From positions 868,001 through 932,000 of the forward strand of contig CAJSYZ010000009.1 of NCBI GenBank assembly GCA_910574455.1: DNA of 64,000 bases, written 5' to 3'. Shown piece by piece: positions 1 to 9,929 of the stretch (positions within the stretch are counted from its first letter, which is position 1; each line of letters starts with the position of its first letter). The DNA is from Trichaptum fuscoviolaceum. Lineage: Eukaryota > Basidiomycota > Agaricomycetes > Hymenochaetales > Trichaptaceae. The translations under genes and the position numbers were made by a program. The notes under the pieces are model-generated. The model was not told where the DNA came from, ran no database searches, and was given only the letters and a program-made list of their open reading frames with translations.

Positions 1-305
1 CTGATGTTATGCTCTGGAAATAAGCTTCAGGATCACAGATTGTTCTCGCCCCTTTCCTTCCACACGACCGGCTTCTAGATGACCACCTAAATACTACTCC
101 TCTCGATATTCGAGAGTCGAGAAATTTCGTTCTTGGCCCTCACAGTGAGCGTTCTTTGATATTTTCCAGGAAAGGAGTTCAGGAGAATGTATTCTAGTGG
201 CTACGGAAGGGCTATCGATGCGGTTTGGAACAAGTAACATGATTTCTGTATTTTTGGACGTAAACTAGGTGGTTGTGAAGACTCCTGAGCAACTCAGTTA
301 CATAT
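1..305. other. Left edge, no gene recognised
   Basis: 3' flank of kinase-like copy A. No coding reading found. Confidence 0.4.
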
Positions 306-1554
306 CTATCTATCATCATTTTGACCAATTGCTCTCCCATAAGGCAGATTCAAGATTAGCCTCTCAAGATATTCGTTGTCAGTTTCGTTCAACCAACTTC
401 TACTGAAGTTCGATTTCTTCGACAACTCAAAATCGATAATTCTGCATTTGTACTGGCGGCTCGGGGTGCTTTCATTTTGTGAAGCTTGTGTCTTGTCTTG
501 ATAGGACTGATGATGATATTTGGTTGGCTCGGGAGCTTTGAGAATGTTTCCGTACTTGATATCCATATGAGAGATCCCTAGTTCCGCGAGCCTGTCATAC
601 GCGTCGCATACCTCCTTCCTATATAACAATGCCAGTGTGAGTCAGCGTCAAGTGTGTTTAGTGAGAGGGAGAAGAAAAAGTTACGGACATCATATCCTGG
701 GGAATAGGTTCGAGCATCGGCCAATTCTTGCCACCTAAAGGAAGATAAGGCTTCCCAAGCCTCTCTAAGATCAGAACAGGCACCACCACATCCCGGCTCT
801 CTGAATCAAAGCTAGGATCATCGAACTGCTTGACTAGTTCAGCGTACTCCTCCTTGAAGTTTCCGATGTAGTCCAAAATGTTCTTCTCGCGGGTGATGTC
901 ACTGGCGTTCTTCACTCGAGTATACTTCGTGAAGAACTGCGCAAGTCTGTTGTCATCGTTGACATATTCTTCCAACTCCAATTTATCGTCTTTCCAGAGT
1001 GGTTTGAATTCGCCCCGAAACCAAGGAAGGAAGACAACACCATCGCGGGGTATGCGTGCGTAGTACAAGCCAAAGAACCACGGTATGACCTCGCCTTGCA
1101 GAGTCTGCATCTCTTCGTAGTACCATGCTTCCCTAAGGATAGACTTGTTGAAGCCAGGTAGACCAAACTTTGCGACGAGAGGGGGGATGCGTACGCCAGA
1201 GGGTAGGTCGAGAGGCTCTAGCTCGAAGACATGACTAGAGCGCCCACTCCCTATGCAGTCACCCAGCTTCACGTTCAGGGTAAAAGGAAGATCGTGGTAC
1301 ATGCTTGTATGAAGCGCAGGATCCCGCAAACGCCGAACAGGCATCGGAATTTCACCATCTCTCTCAATATGGACCTTCTTTGGTTCAACAAAGTTTTCAG
1401 GAAGAATCGCCAGCTTACTGAAGGTCAGCGACACCTTCATTTTCGAGCTATCCAAAAGTATATTCTCGAATTTTAAAGTCATAGGCGCTGTCTGCTTAGT
1501 GTTAGAAGACGCGGTGCGCTATAGTAGACAACTCACTCGAACTTCGTTGTTCAT
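306..1554 (-). CDS. Protein kinase-like protein (copy A), DFE instead of DFG
   Basis: Kinase-fold protein of a family seen in Agaricomycetes; substrate unknown. The main reading runs from ATG at 1482 (368 aa). A 5' mini-exon at 1537-1554 (MNNEVR) joins in frame over a 45-nt intron (1492-1536, gtgagt...cag), giving about 377 aa. A second intron is 619-688 (70 nt). Visible kinase elements: a glycine loop IGSGRSSHVFE, an LVAKFG lysine, a catalytic loop HMDIKYGNIL that fits HxDxxxxN, and IIDFELS where DFG is expected. The Gly to Glu change in the metal-binding motif leaves catalysis uncertain. A close paralog lies at 5344-6587, and both end in GQN(D/E). The two genes flank an unrelated nuclease-like gene on the other strand. 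Kinase-like assignment is fairly sure; activity and role are not. Confidence 0.75.
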
Positions 1555-1710
1555 TACCAGAGTGGAACGAGACTTGAATGAAACAGAGAGTCAAGAGGTC
1601 TTGTGCGCCGGTTAATCGACTCGGACCCTATATAGCTTTTCTTAGTATGTCTATATGTATCCTACAGACTGAGTTAACCGACAAAACGATACGAATCAGT
1701 CTAATCGCGC

Positions 1711-1767
1711 CCGAGTGGCAGCGCGTGCCTTCGGACGCCCGGGCACACTGGCAGGGCTGCCACTCGG
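1711..1767. repeat. GC-rich inverted repeat with CACTGGCAG units
   Basis: CCGAGTGGCAG at 1711-1721 pairs exactly with CTGCCACTCGG at 1757-1767. Further copies of ACTGGCAG or CTGCCAGT follow up to about 1860. The block is more GC-rich than its surroundings and has no clear coding reading. Confidence 0.6.
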
Positions 1768-2093
1768 AGGCAACTATGCCTTTTGGGACGCGGAGTACGC
1801 CAGTCACTGCCAGTGGCACGGCCCGGAGTCACTGGCAGCCTGAGGTTGTGCCAGTGCCGCGGCGCGGGAACTTTCTTGGTGGTAACTCCGCCCTTCAAGT
1901 TCTGGTAATCTTCTACGTCCTACCAGATACTTCTCACTATCCATGTTCATGCAAAGATTAACAGTCAATGATTTCGCACATGCTAGCAGTACTCAGTCGG
2001 AAATTAATGTAATGTTCGCTAACATCATAATACCTGATAGTAGCTTAAGTGAAATCATTAGATCTGCTCACCAAGATTGATGATTGTCCTTGT

Positions 2094-2127
2094 CGGCATC
2101 CAGGAAGTCCACGATTCCTGGATGCCG
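2094..2127. repeat. Perfect 13-bp inverted repeat (hairpin)
   Basis: CGGCATCCAGGAA at 2094-2106 is the exact reverse complement of TTCCTGGATGCCG at 2115-2127, with an 8-nt loop. Near-complementary flanks (CTTGT and ACAAG) lengthen the stem. It lies in the shared upstream region of the kinase-like gene and the nuclease-like gene. It could be a small inverted-repeat element or a transcribed hairpin. Confidence 0.75.
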
Positions 2128-2447
2128 GTGCGGACAAGTAGTATCAGCATTCCTGATACGGGCCCTGAAGCATACGCTTGAGGAGACACCCTGAACATGC
2201 GTATTCCTCATGCTAGTGTACTATGGCCCCTCTATGCAATATGTGGCAAGCCGCAACCAATGGTATGTCAGTCAGTGGCTTGGGGAGATACGAGTCAGAA
2301 GATTGTGGTATGACATTCGCTTGTCTCCATTTGTACTGCTCAGACTGGCTTTGGATATAAATCAAAGGTGCTATGCTGACCTCTTCATAGACAAAGCCTC
2401 TTCCGCCCCACAAGTGTTACTATTAGCTGTTAAAAACTCACCAAGCT

Positions 2448-3839
2448 ATGGCACATAATCAACATGGACATCATCCGCATGGACATCATCCGCAAGCGCA
2501 GCATCCTCACTTACATCAACAAGTACATCTTCTGCCAGTCGTCCATCACCAGCAAGCTCATCAGGTTCCGCCTCCACCCATCCGCGAGCTTCTTCTGCCT
2601 CATAGATTCTCTCTGTGGGACAGCACTTGGAACACCATCGTGACTTCGAACTTAACAGAGAAAGACAGACCATTTGCTTTTGCTCCTTTCCCAATTGCTC
2701 GTCCAGCTGTCTTGCGCATGAATGATCTGCAGCACGGTACTGTACATGGTACGCTGCCACCGCAGCTCAAGTTCCATCGAATAACAAAGCAGCCTATCGC
2801 CACAAGTCCTGATTCACACACGACGATAGCACCATCAGTGCAAAATCTCCATATCACGCATAAGCTGCATTCTGTGAGGGTTTCCGATGAGCTATGGACT
2901 GCTCTTGCCGGTTTCGCTGTTGGTCCAGGACCAATCCAAGTGAGAGGGCAGAATGCTCCTATACACAATAACCACTTCAACACATTTCGAGTTCCCCCGG
3001 TCCTGGGCCTCCCGCTGGAACCGCTCCCTACACGCAGAGAGCAGATGCGACCAGTAACTGCTCTCTGGGGATGGTTCTTGATGCATCTTATGACACGAAA
3101 CCCGCTAGTAAATTGCGAGTATGCTGTTCAAGATGAGATTCACCGACAGCTGTTGTATCCAATGGATCTTCTCATGATGGTAAGTACTGTAGTTATATAA
3201 GCCAATTTCTCTGCAACTGACTAGCCATATTCTCAGGGTCGATTTCAAAATCGGTACCATAATAACAATTCTTCTATGCCTAGCTGGAGTCGTCCAGTTG
3301 AGGGAAATCGTGGTCCGGAGGAAACCACGGCCGGAATTCCAGATTTCCTGCTATATTTGGACGCAGGTGCTGGCCGTCAAACAGCAATGACAGAGGTCAA
3401 GACGTCTTGGGCTTACACCAGAGAAAACATTGATTTTATGTTGTCATGGAGGAACTACAATGCAAATGGCACTGTCATATGGGTCAATGATCGCATACCC
3501 AATCGGATACTGAAGCAGGTGAGTCCTACTACTTAAGCAGTCGGCTTTGTGCTGACATAGATACAGATCTGGTCTGAGATGTATGCATTTAACCTGAAGT
3601 TCGGCTTATGGACTAATGGCGAGATTATACTTGCTGTTCTTGACACCAGTTTCATGCATGGGCATATGCGAGTCAATCAACTGACTTTCAGTCGACCACA
3701 GAATATCACGGAATCTAACCACATTTATCAAGGTGTCGCTGGCTTGTGCTTCGCAAGTATAGAGTGCAAGCTTATTGAGAACCATGAATTGTTCCTCGAT
3801 ACTCTTTGCCCGCCGCAATGGAGGAGAGTGCCTCAATAG
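2448..3839 (+). CDS. PD-(D/E)XK nuclease-like protein with His-rich N-terminus
   Basis: Three exons (2448-3179, 3237-3518, 3567-3839) join in frame to 428 aa; introns are 57 and 48 nt with good GT-AG signals. The middle exon carries GIPDFLLYL and, about 17 residues on, MTEVKTSWAY. This is the IPD...ExK spacing of PD-(D/E)XK restriction-like folds, with Asp of IPD and Glu/Lys of EVK as likely catalytic residues. The first 40 residues are extraordinarily rich in His (HGHHPHGHHP, a 15-bp DNA tandem repeat, then more His and Gln). No transposase or helicase partner is adjacent; neighbours are the two kinase-like genes on the opposite strand. The fold call rests on the motif only. The substrate is unknown, and a non-nuclease use of the fold is possible. 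Confidence 0.6.
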
Positions 3840-5343
3840 GCAAGAAGCGCTTGTAAAGAGGTCTCCGGTACTACTGCATGACATCGTCTCCATGCTATAT
3901 CGCTTCTCTGATTTTGTACTTTGCTTTAGTCCCATGTGTTTTGTGTACAGTAGGATAAATCTACAAGGAATGCAATGCTTCTCCAGATACGAGATGACTC
4001 ATAGTTTGACTATGCCGTGAATGTGATCCACCAGTATGCCGACATACACAGGCTTGCCATTCAAGTTCAGTCTGTGACCCGACCAATCTGACAGACTGCT
4101 CTGCTTCCTTACCGTGACGATTTATTATCATCTGAAACGACGATGTATTGATAAGGAGTCCTGATGTTTTCAAGTCGTTCATTATCTGCATTTATGTGGG
4201 GTCGGAGGAGGGGGGGGGGGTCGGCAGGTCGGCAGCTATCGGCAGCTATCCGAGTCCGAGTCGACAACTATCGGAGCTCAAATTTCTTCAATCTAGTAGT
4301 ATCATTGTCAGGTATCTCACATAGATCTCATTCTATTTGAAAATCGAGGGTCAACACATTCAAGGTCTCAAGTATATAATCTACTCTTTCGCCCTTGCGA
4401 TCTCGATCCACTCACATTTCACAGGAGCACCTGGTGCTGAAAACGATGTCTGAACGATCAGAAAATTAAGGTAGATTATATTCCCCTTTCACTGCGTCCT
4501 TGTCCTGAGCTTCTGGTAAACTGCAATTGTGCACGTGGGTCCCCCTTCAATAACAAAGGGGTACTACAGCATTTCCGAGTACACGTATAATGTGTGAGTA
4601 AGTCTTTCTCAAGTACTACTTGTAGGTCTATTAACGTGAATTGCGGCGGGGAACACGATCTCCGCCGAACCAAAGGATCTGCTAATCTGCACTTTCTGTA
4701 GATGGATCCCTGGGTCCCTGCCTAGTGCACGCCATTGGCACATAGTACGGCGTTTTCTTCATCCCCTCTACTCTAAGCGCTTTAGGAACGTTGTTGTACC
4801 TCGATCGCTCAGTAGAGACAGAGACCCGAGCGCTACCGACATCGATGATCAAATGTCCTATGCATCCCCAAGGTTCGAGTACTATAAGACAGGAAGCGCC
4901 GCTTATCTGGGCTTGTTCAACACATGCCAGTGCACACAATATTGATTTCCTGCATAAGCCTGAGAGCTACTATTCTCTTCATATTAGGGCCTTGTGGGCG
5001 CGATCTGAATCGATTGATGCTTGTGATATCTTCCGTCTTTGAATCATGCCGGAAAGGGTCTGGCATCAACAATCTCTGATTGAGGATAAGTGAGTGGGGC
5101 ATTGCTAAAGATAGATGTAGTTACATGTATAATTCCAAGGTCACGGTGCGGTGTGAATATGCTTAATTCAGGAATTCAATTTCTTTTCTGAGATGTACGA
5201 AAGTGTTTCACTCGATAACAAACTTCTGAGGACTTCGGATGGATGCATAATTTTGCTGCTAATCATAGTGCTAGTAAAAAGTATGTCACATGTCGCATGC
5301 GCGGACGTACATATCTTACTAGTACACTCACAAACTATTATCA
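3840..5343. other. 1.5-kb intergenic region with G-tract
   Basis: No supported gene. It holds an 11-base G run at 4210-4220 followed by repeated TCGGCAGCTA units. Short open frames on both strands show no splice continuity or family resemblance. Confidence 0.5.
4210..4220. repeat. G11 homopolymer
   Basis: Eleven consecutive G, in a gene-free stretch, followed by TCGGCAG units. May form a quadruplex or be a length-unstable site. Confidence 0.8.
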
Positions 5344-6587
5344 CTATTCATTTTGTCCCAGGGCCAACCCATGCGGCAGGTTCTTCATTAGCCTTTGAAG
5401 ATACGAGTCATCTCCATAGAGAAGTCTCGCTTTAGAGAAGTTTGATTTCATCGACATTTCGAAGTCAATGATCCTACACTTGTGAAAGCGTTTACAATCC
5501 GGGTCATGGGAACCGTGTTCCCCTTCGCACTGCGACGCTGGCACAGGCGCGGCAAGGATGTTGTTATATTTGATATCCATGTGGGTGATTCCCAGCTCGG
5601 AAAGCTTTTCGTAAGCCTCGAATACCTCCTTCCTATCAGAGGAACATACATTATTAGCGATCTCAGTACTTGTAAGCCTCTGAATTAAGAATTCAGAGAA
5701 CAGAGCGACGTACTTCATATCCTCGGGAATAGGCTTCCGCACTGGCCAATTCTTGCCGCCTAAAGGAAGAAATGGTTTTCCTAACTTCTCCAAAATTAAA
5801 ACGGGAACTACCAGATCGCGGCGATCCGAGTCGAGGCTTCCAGCAGAGTCTTCAAACGTGCGGACTAGCTCAGCATACTCCTCCTTGAAGTTCCCGGAAA
5901 ATTCCAAAGCGCCCTTCTCTAACGCGATAGCTTGTGTGTCCTTGACTGGAGCACAATTCTCAACAAAGTGCAGAAGTTGCTCTTCTTTGTTAATATATTT
6001 GTCCAGCTCTTTTTCCAAAGTTCCCTGAATTTGCCACGGAACCAGGGAAGGAAAGCAACGGTACCGCGAGGTATCCGGGCATAGTATAGGCCGTAGCAAG
6101 ACGGGATAACCTGACCCTGTAGGGTCTGCATCTCTTCGTAGAACCATGCCTCCCTGAGCAAGAACTTCCCGAATCCTGGCAGGCCAAACTTTGCAACGAG
6201 AGCTGGTATGGAAGACTCAGAAGGAGGAAGACAGACAGGCTCTACCTCAAAGACAAAACTGGTTCGGCCGCTCCCTATACAGTCACCGATCTTCATGTTC
6301 AGTGGAGAAGGAAGGTTTTGCCATACCCCCGAGTGTATACCATGTGGCCGTAGTTTCCGCGTAGGTACTGGTGCTTCGCCATCGATGAAGGTTTGAACAG
6401 GCTTGACAAGGTCCTCAGGGAGGTGCGTAACCTTATTGAAGGTCAGCGGCTTCTTCTCTCTGTTCTGATCTATAAGAATGTCTTGAAATGTCAAGGTTGG
6501 ATTTGACTAAACTGGCATTAATACCAGGGTTGGGAATCGTGACGAAGAGGAGGTACTAACAGTCTCTTCGTGAATAGACCATGACAT
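5344..6587 (-). pseudogene. Protein kinase-like protein (copy B), frameshifted
   Basis: Paralog of 306-1554, same strand. Exon 1 is 6561-6587 (MSWSIHEET), then a 54-nt intron (6507-6560) and the main exon from 6506. The homologous start position reads TTG, so initiation must come from the upstream exon. The reading ...FRGKFRELWKK breaks at a run of five T on the plus strand (6010-6014); the family reading resumes in another frame as KELDKYIN.... One extra base there restores the alignment with copy A. The catalytic loop HMDIKYNNIL and IIDFEMS (DFE) are kept. An intron at 5633-5713 is 81 nt, a multiple of three, and stop-free, so it reads through. Either a young pseudogene or a homopolymer sequencing error. 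Confidence 0.7.
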
Positions 6588-7215
6588 GACTTGTTGATTC
6601 GTCACGGTTGTCGACTCGGTACTCGATAGATAACTTGGAATTTGTTGGAGTGTACGTTTTGTTGCTGCTGCTATGAATGATATAAGCTCATGCAATCGAT
6701 ATCACTGCCATTTAATAATCAAAGGTAAGGGTCTAAAGGACGAAGTTTGTAATCGTAGGCGTTCAAGTTGGACGAGTCGGATGTGAACCTCAGTGACGAC
6801 GGAGATCTCCGAATAAAGTCACCACAGCCTGCCAGTGAGCCTGTTCCGAGTCAGGGTCAGAGTTCAACTCCCACAATAAATAAGTGCAGAACATACAAGG
6901 TTCAAATGATAACGCCCTGAGGGCCAGCTAGTTGCTGGCAAAACCCAAACACCCTCAGGGCGTTAACTAACGGAATGAGTCTCAGACTAAAATCTCACTG
7001 CCCACTCTCAAAGAATTTTTGCTTCATACAGATGACACAGAGATATACTATATTGTCGACTGTCTTTCCACGATCCTAATGTTTCCAGTCTTTCGTAGCT
7101 CACTGCACCGGCTCAGGAGTCAGGAGAGATACTATGCTATGACTTTGCTAGAATCTTTTGCCGGATGCTCCTTCATGGATCAAGAACAAGGTACTCGAAG
7201 CTAGAGTATATACAA
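6588..7215. other. Intergenic with nested hairpin
   Basis: No gene seen. The stretch contains a long-armed inverted repeat at 6910-6965. Confidence 0.45.
6910..6965. repeat. 14-bp inverted repeat with nested inner stem
   Basis: TAACGCCCTGAGGG (6910-6923) pairs exactly with CCCTCAGGGCGTTA (6952-6965). Immediately inside the left arm, CCAGC (6924-6928) pairs with GCTGG (6934-6938). The total is 56 bp, so it could be a tiny non-autonomous element or a structured RNA. Confidence 0.75.
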
Positions 7216-8738
7216 CTAAAATTCAAAGAACAGACAATCAATAGTAGAGTCGAGGATATCATCGTCACCGACATCCTCGAGCTTCTCCCGACTACTATTC
7301 AGGAAGTCCCTAAGCAATGGCTGACAAAATGTTTTTTCTGCAAAGCCTCTAACGACCGCTTTCTGAACCTGAGCATCCGAGCATCTCGTATACGGCCCTC
7401 GCAATCCATCTCATCATCATCGCATCGCAATCCACCTCTTTTACCTACCATATGAACCACAAGCACAGACGCGACTTCTGGGGTCTGTACCGATGTCGCC
7501 GAGAACAAGGACGGTGTCTGCTCAAGGGTGTCCGAACTTCCCCCACTTCTTGAAGGCATATTCTCGCAGACAGATCTCAGCGGCGCAAGTGACTTGGTCA
7601 AAGACGGTGCAACAGAAGCCTCGTCTCCAAAACGTGATAACTCAGGAGAGGTCTGTGGGACGGGAACAGCTTCCGGTGAGACTGCATTGATGACAGACCC
7701 CTGAATACTGAACATTTAATCAAAAGACTCACCTTCAAGACCAGGAAGACAAGGAACCAATACCAGATCTGAGCCCGACACCTCCAACGCCATCGATAGG
7801 ACAAACTCCGATGGCAGGACTGGGTCTTCCGGTAGGAATGCGTCCATCTCTGAAAGGACAGGTACTGGCCCAGTGGACGAAGTCAGAGCCAAAGATTCAG
7901 TCGACTTTGAAGGTGCTTCAACTTGCTCCTGCTTCCCCTTGCGTCTTGATTCAGTTAGAGACATCTTATCGAGACTACAGTTATCAGAGTCCTTCCGGTG
8001 AGTCGAGGTCGAAACACTGGATGCCGAGTCAAACAACTCTATGAGGCCCAGCCCAGAGTCCGCTTGCATACTCGTATCCACGAACGAATTCGACTTTGCT
8101 TCCGAATGGTCAACACTGACAGCTGGCCGGGCTATGAATACACTCTCCTCTGCGTTATTTTCCAATGGCACAGTGCGTGACGCCGGCGTAGGTGACAGAC
8201 AAGCTGCTGCTCTCGCCTCCGAGTGCGCAGCATCGCCTCCTTCTTCGCTCGAGCCACCACAGCTGGATCCGCAAGCAACTGGCGGGGAGAACTAGCTGGA
8301 AGAGCAGACATAGATGTGTTCGACGCATCAGGGGTGTCATAGATTATCGGACCAGAACATGCTTCGGTCGGTGAGTCACGACGTCGCCCAAGTCCGAGGC
8401 CAAAGATTCCCGGAATACAATTGAAGGCAGCGACAGTGCTTGCTCAGGAGCCGTTTGCACGCGCGTCAGGATCAGAGAGTCGGTAGCTCGAGCTATACCA
8501 GTCGCAGCCGCAAGCGTCGTGTCGGGGACTACTACCCGTGGGAACTTGAACTTACTCCAAAAATGAGATAATGCCGGGTCACGGTACCTCTTTGAGAGTG
8601 AATTTTTTTTAGGAGAAACATCATAGCATAGGGGCCGCTCTCAGACTCGGAAGAGAAGACAGACAGTCCAGGCCTCAATCATTGGGCACGTGAGTACAAA
8701 CTTTTTGCTTTAGACGAGCGTAACATTAAAGCCGCCAT
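7216..8738 (-). CDS. Orphan acidic, Ser/Pro-rich protein, five exons
   Basis: I do not recognise this gene. Exons 8738-8702, 8639-8380, 8291-7733, 7681-7449 and 7368-7216 sum to 1242 nt (413 aa), with matching splice phases and 51-88 nt introns. The first exon (MAALMLRSSKAK) is the weakest link. The protein is rich in Ser, Thr, Glu and Asp with an acidic tail (EKLEDVGDDDILDSTID) and no visible domain, signal peptide or membrane segment. It is probably intrinsically disordered. It ends close to the kinase-like gene and starts against the Hsp70-like relic. Support comes only from frame and splice consistency. Confidence 0.45.
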
Positions 8739-8764
8739 AACCCTCACTACCTACGGTGTTCGGG

Positions 8765-9455
8765 AATTTTCTTCAATACAGTAATGTAAACTGGTTTCTC
8801 CTTCTGTTACAAACCGGGTACGATTATGGCCTTCGTCAGAATTTGGAACCAAGGAAGCTTTTACGGCTACCTAGCGCATTCGTCCTTGCTGGGCACCTTT
8901 CCAGCCGTTTGGATGACACACGACAAACCCCGCTGTTCTCAGAAGGTCATCCCAAGACGCTGATGAACAACTTGCTGCACTTTAGCAGGTAGGCGTAAAA
9001 GTCAAAATATGTCGCCGATGGTCTTGCCTGGAGGTAAAGGGCCGAGGTCGTCGTTATTTAAGTCAAATTTGATATCCTTTGGACGAAGGCATAGTTTAAA
9101 CCTGACAAAATGTGAGGACGATATCTTCAACTGGATCTGAGTGGTGGAGCTTACCATTGCACCTTCACCCAACCTTCCTCTTCCACTTTCTCTACAACTT
9201 CATCCGCGAGGCTCTCAGCTCCGGCCGACACCATGTTCCTTTCCTTATCACAGTACATTACGGTCGGAATCTTATGGGACCCGGTGGCGAACTCTTGGCC
9301 AGGAAATCTACTTCAGAATGAGGCAGCTTTCAACACAAAGGGATGTTTAGGCGTTCACTTGTGCATACTCCGTGTCTGCGGAACCTCTCTCGACTGTAGT
9401 ACACAGTAAGATATACCGGTTTGCGTAGCCCCGACATCGAAGGCGAGAAGCGAGT
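8765..9455 (-). pseudogene. Hsp70-like (HSPA12-type) 5' fragment, decayed
   Basis: The reverse strand matches the first part of the intact gene at 15528, including its intron positions. Shared stretches cover the DVG(T)TQTG start, the MVSAGAESLADE region, the GPLPPGKTIDD region and a stretch ending TEGE.SLHYCIEEN. Stops and small indels interrupt the frame, for example in the segment matching KTAVFVLCHPNGWKGAQQ. No continuous coding product remains. It lies in opposite orientation to the intact copy, about 6.5 kb away. Confidence 0.75.
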
Positions 9456-9479
9456 GGATCCTTTATATCGTCTTTCCAT

Positions 9480-9780
9480 ACCGACGAATGTCGTTTTTTT
9501 GCTCTTCTCCGAACGAGCGTGGTGATATCCAGAAAGCAAACAGTTAGGTGAGACGTCCCTATGGGCATTATGACTCGACTGTGTTTAAGCGCAAGCCACG
9601 CGTGGCAAAGGGATGATCCATTGAACAAGCCATTTCTATACTTTTCCAGTCGATCGCGAGTTGCAAAATCATAGTTAATCTTACTAAAGCGAGATGATGC
9701 GAGACGCAGTACCTGTACGACAATGAAATACTGGTTTTATGTACTAGTAATGCAACTTGAAGCCATTTTCCCATACTGGA
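9480..9780 (+). repeat. Relic matching sequence downstream of the Hsp70-like gene
   Basis: Two patches match 18245-18745 in direct orientation: CGAACGAGCGTGGT near 9510 (against GGACGAGCGTGGT near 18275), and a longer patch around 9690-9775 containing ATGCAACTTGAAGC.ATTTTCCCAT. The relic at 8765-9455 is inverted, so the two halves come from a rearranged copy. Confidence 0.55.
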
Positions 9781-9929
9781 CGTAACAAATTTTATATCAC
9801 TTCCAACAAACGTTTACTTTATTTAAATACTGCATCAATAGATCTACACTATAGTTCTAACGACAAGATAACCATTCCATTGTCTATTTTGTTGTTACCT
9901 TTTTTGAGAATTTGAACGAAACACAAAAA

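Larger units (their letters stand above)
1555..2447. other. Intergenic, hairpin-rich
   Basis: No convincing gene. GC-rich inverted repeats lie at 1711-1767 and a strong hairpin at 2094-2127. A TATA-like TATAAAT near 2356 precedes the plus-strand gene that starts at 2448. Confidence 0.5.

Noticed and set aside
4861..4890. tRNA B-box-like GGTTCGAGTAC
   Set aside because: Lacks the full consensus and no cloverleaf or A box could be found; similar hits elsewhere also failed.
4682..5102. Overlapping short frames on both strands in the 3.8-5.3 kb gap
   Set aside because: Short, overlapping and without conservation or introns in phase.
6494..6494. TTG as start codon and thus a second lesion in kinase-like copy B
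   Set aside because: An upstream mini-exon with ATG at 6587 joins in frame, and copy A has a parallel arrangement.
7701..7732. A 32-nt intron in the orphan gene
   Set aside because: A better acceptor 19 nt downstream gives a normal 51-nt intron in the same phase.
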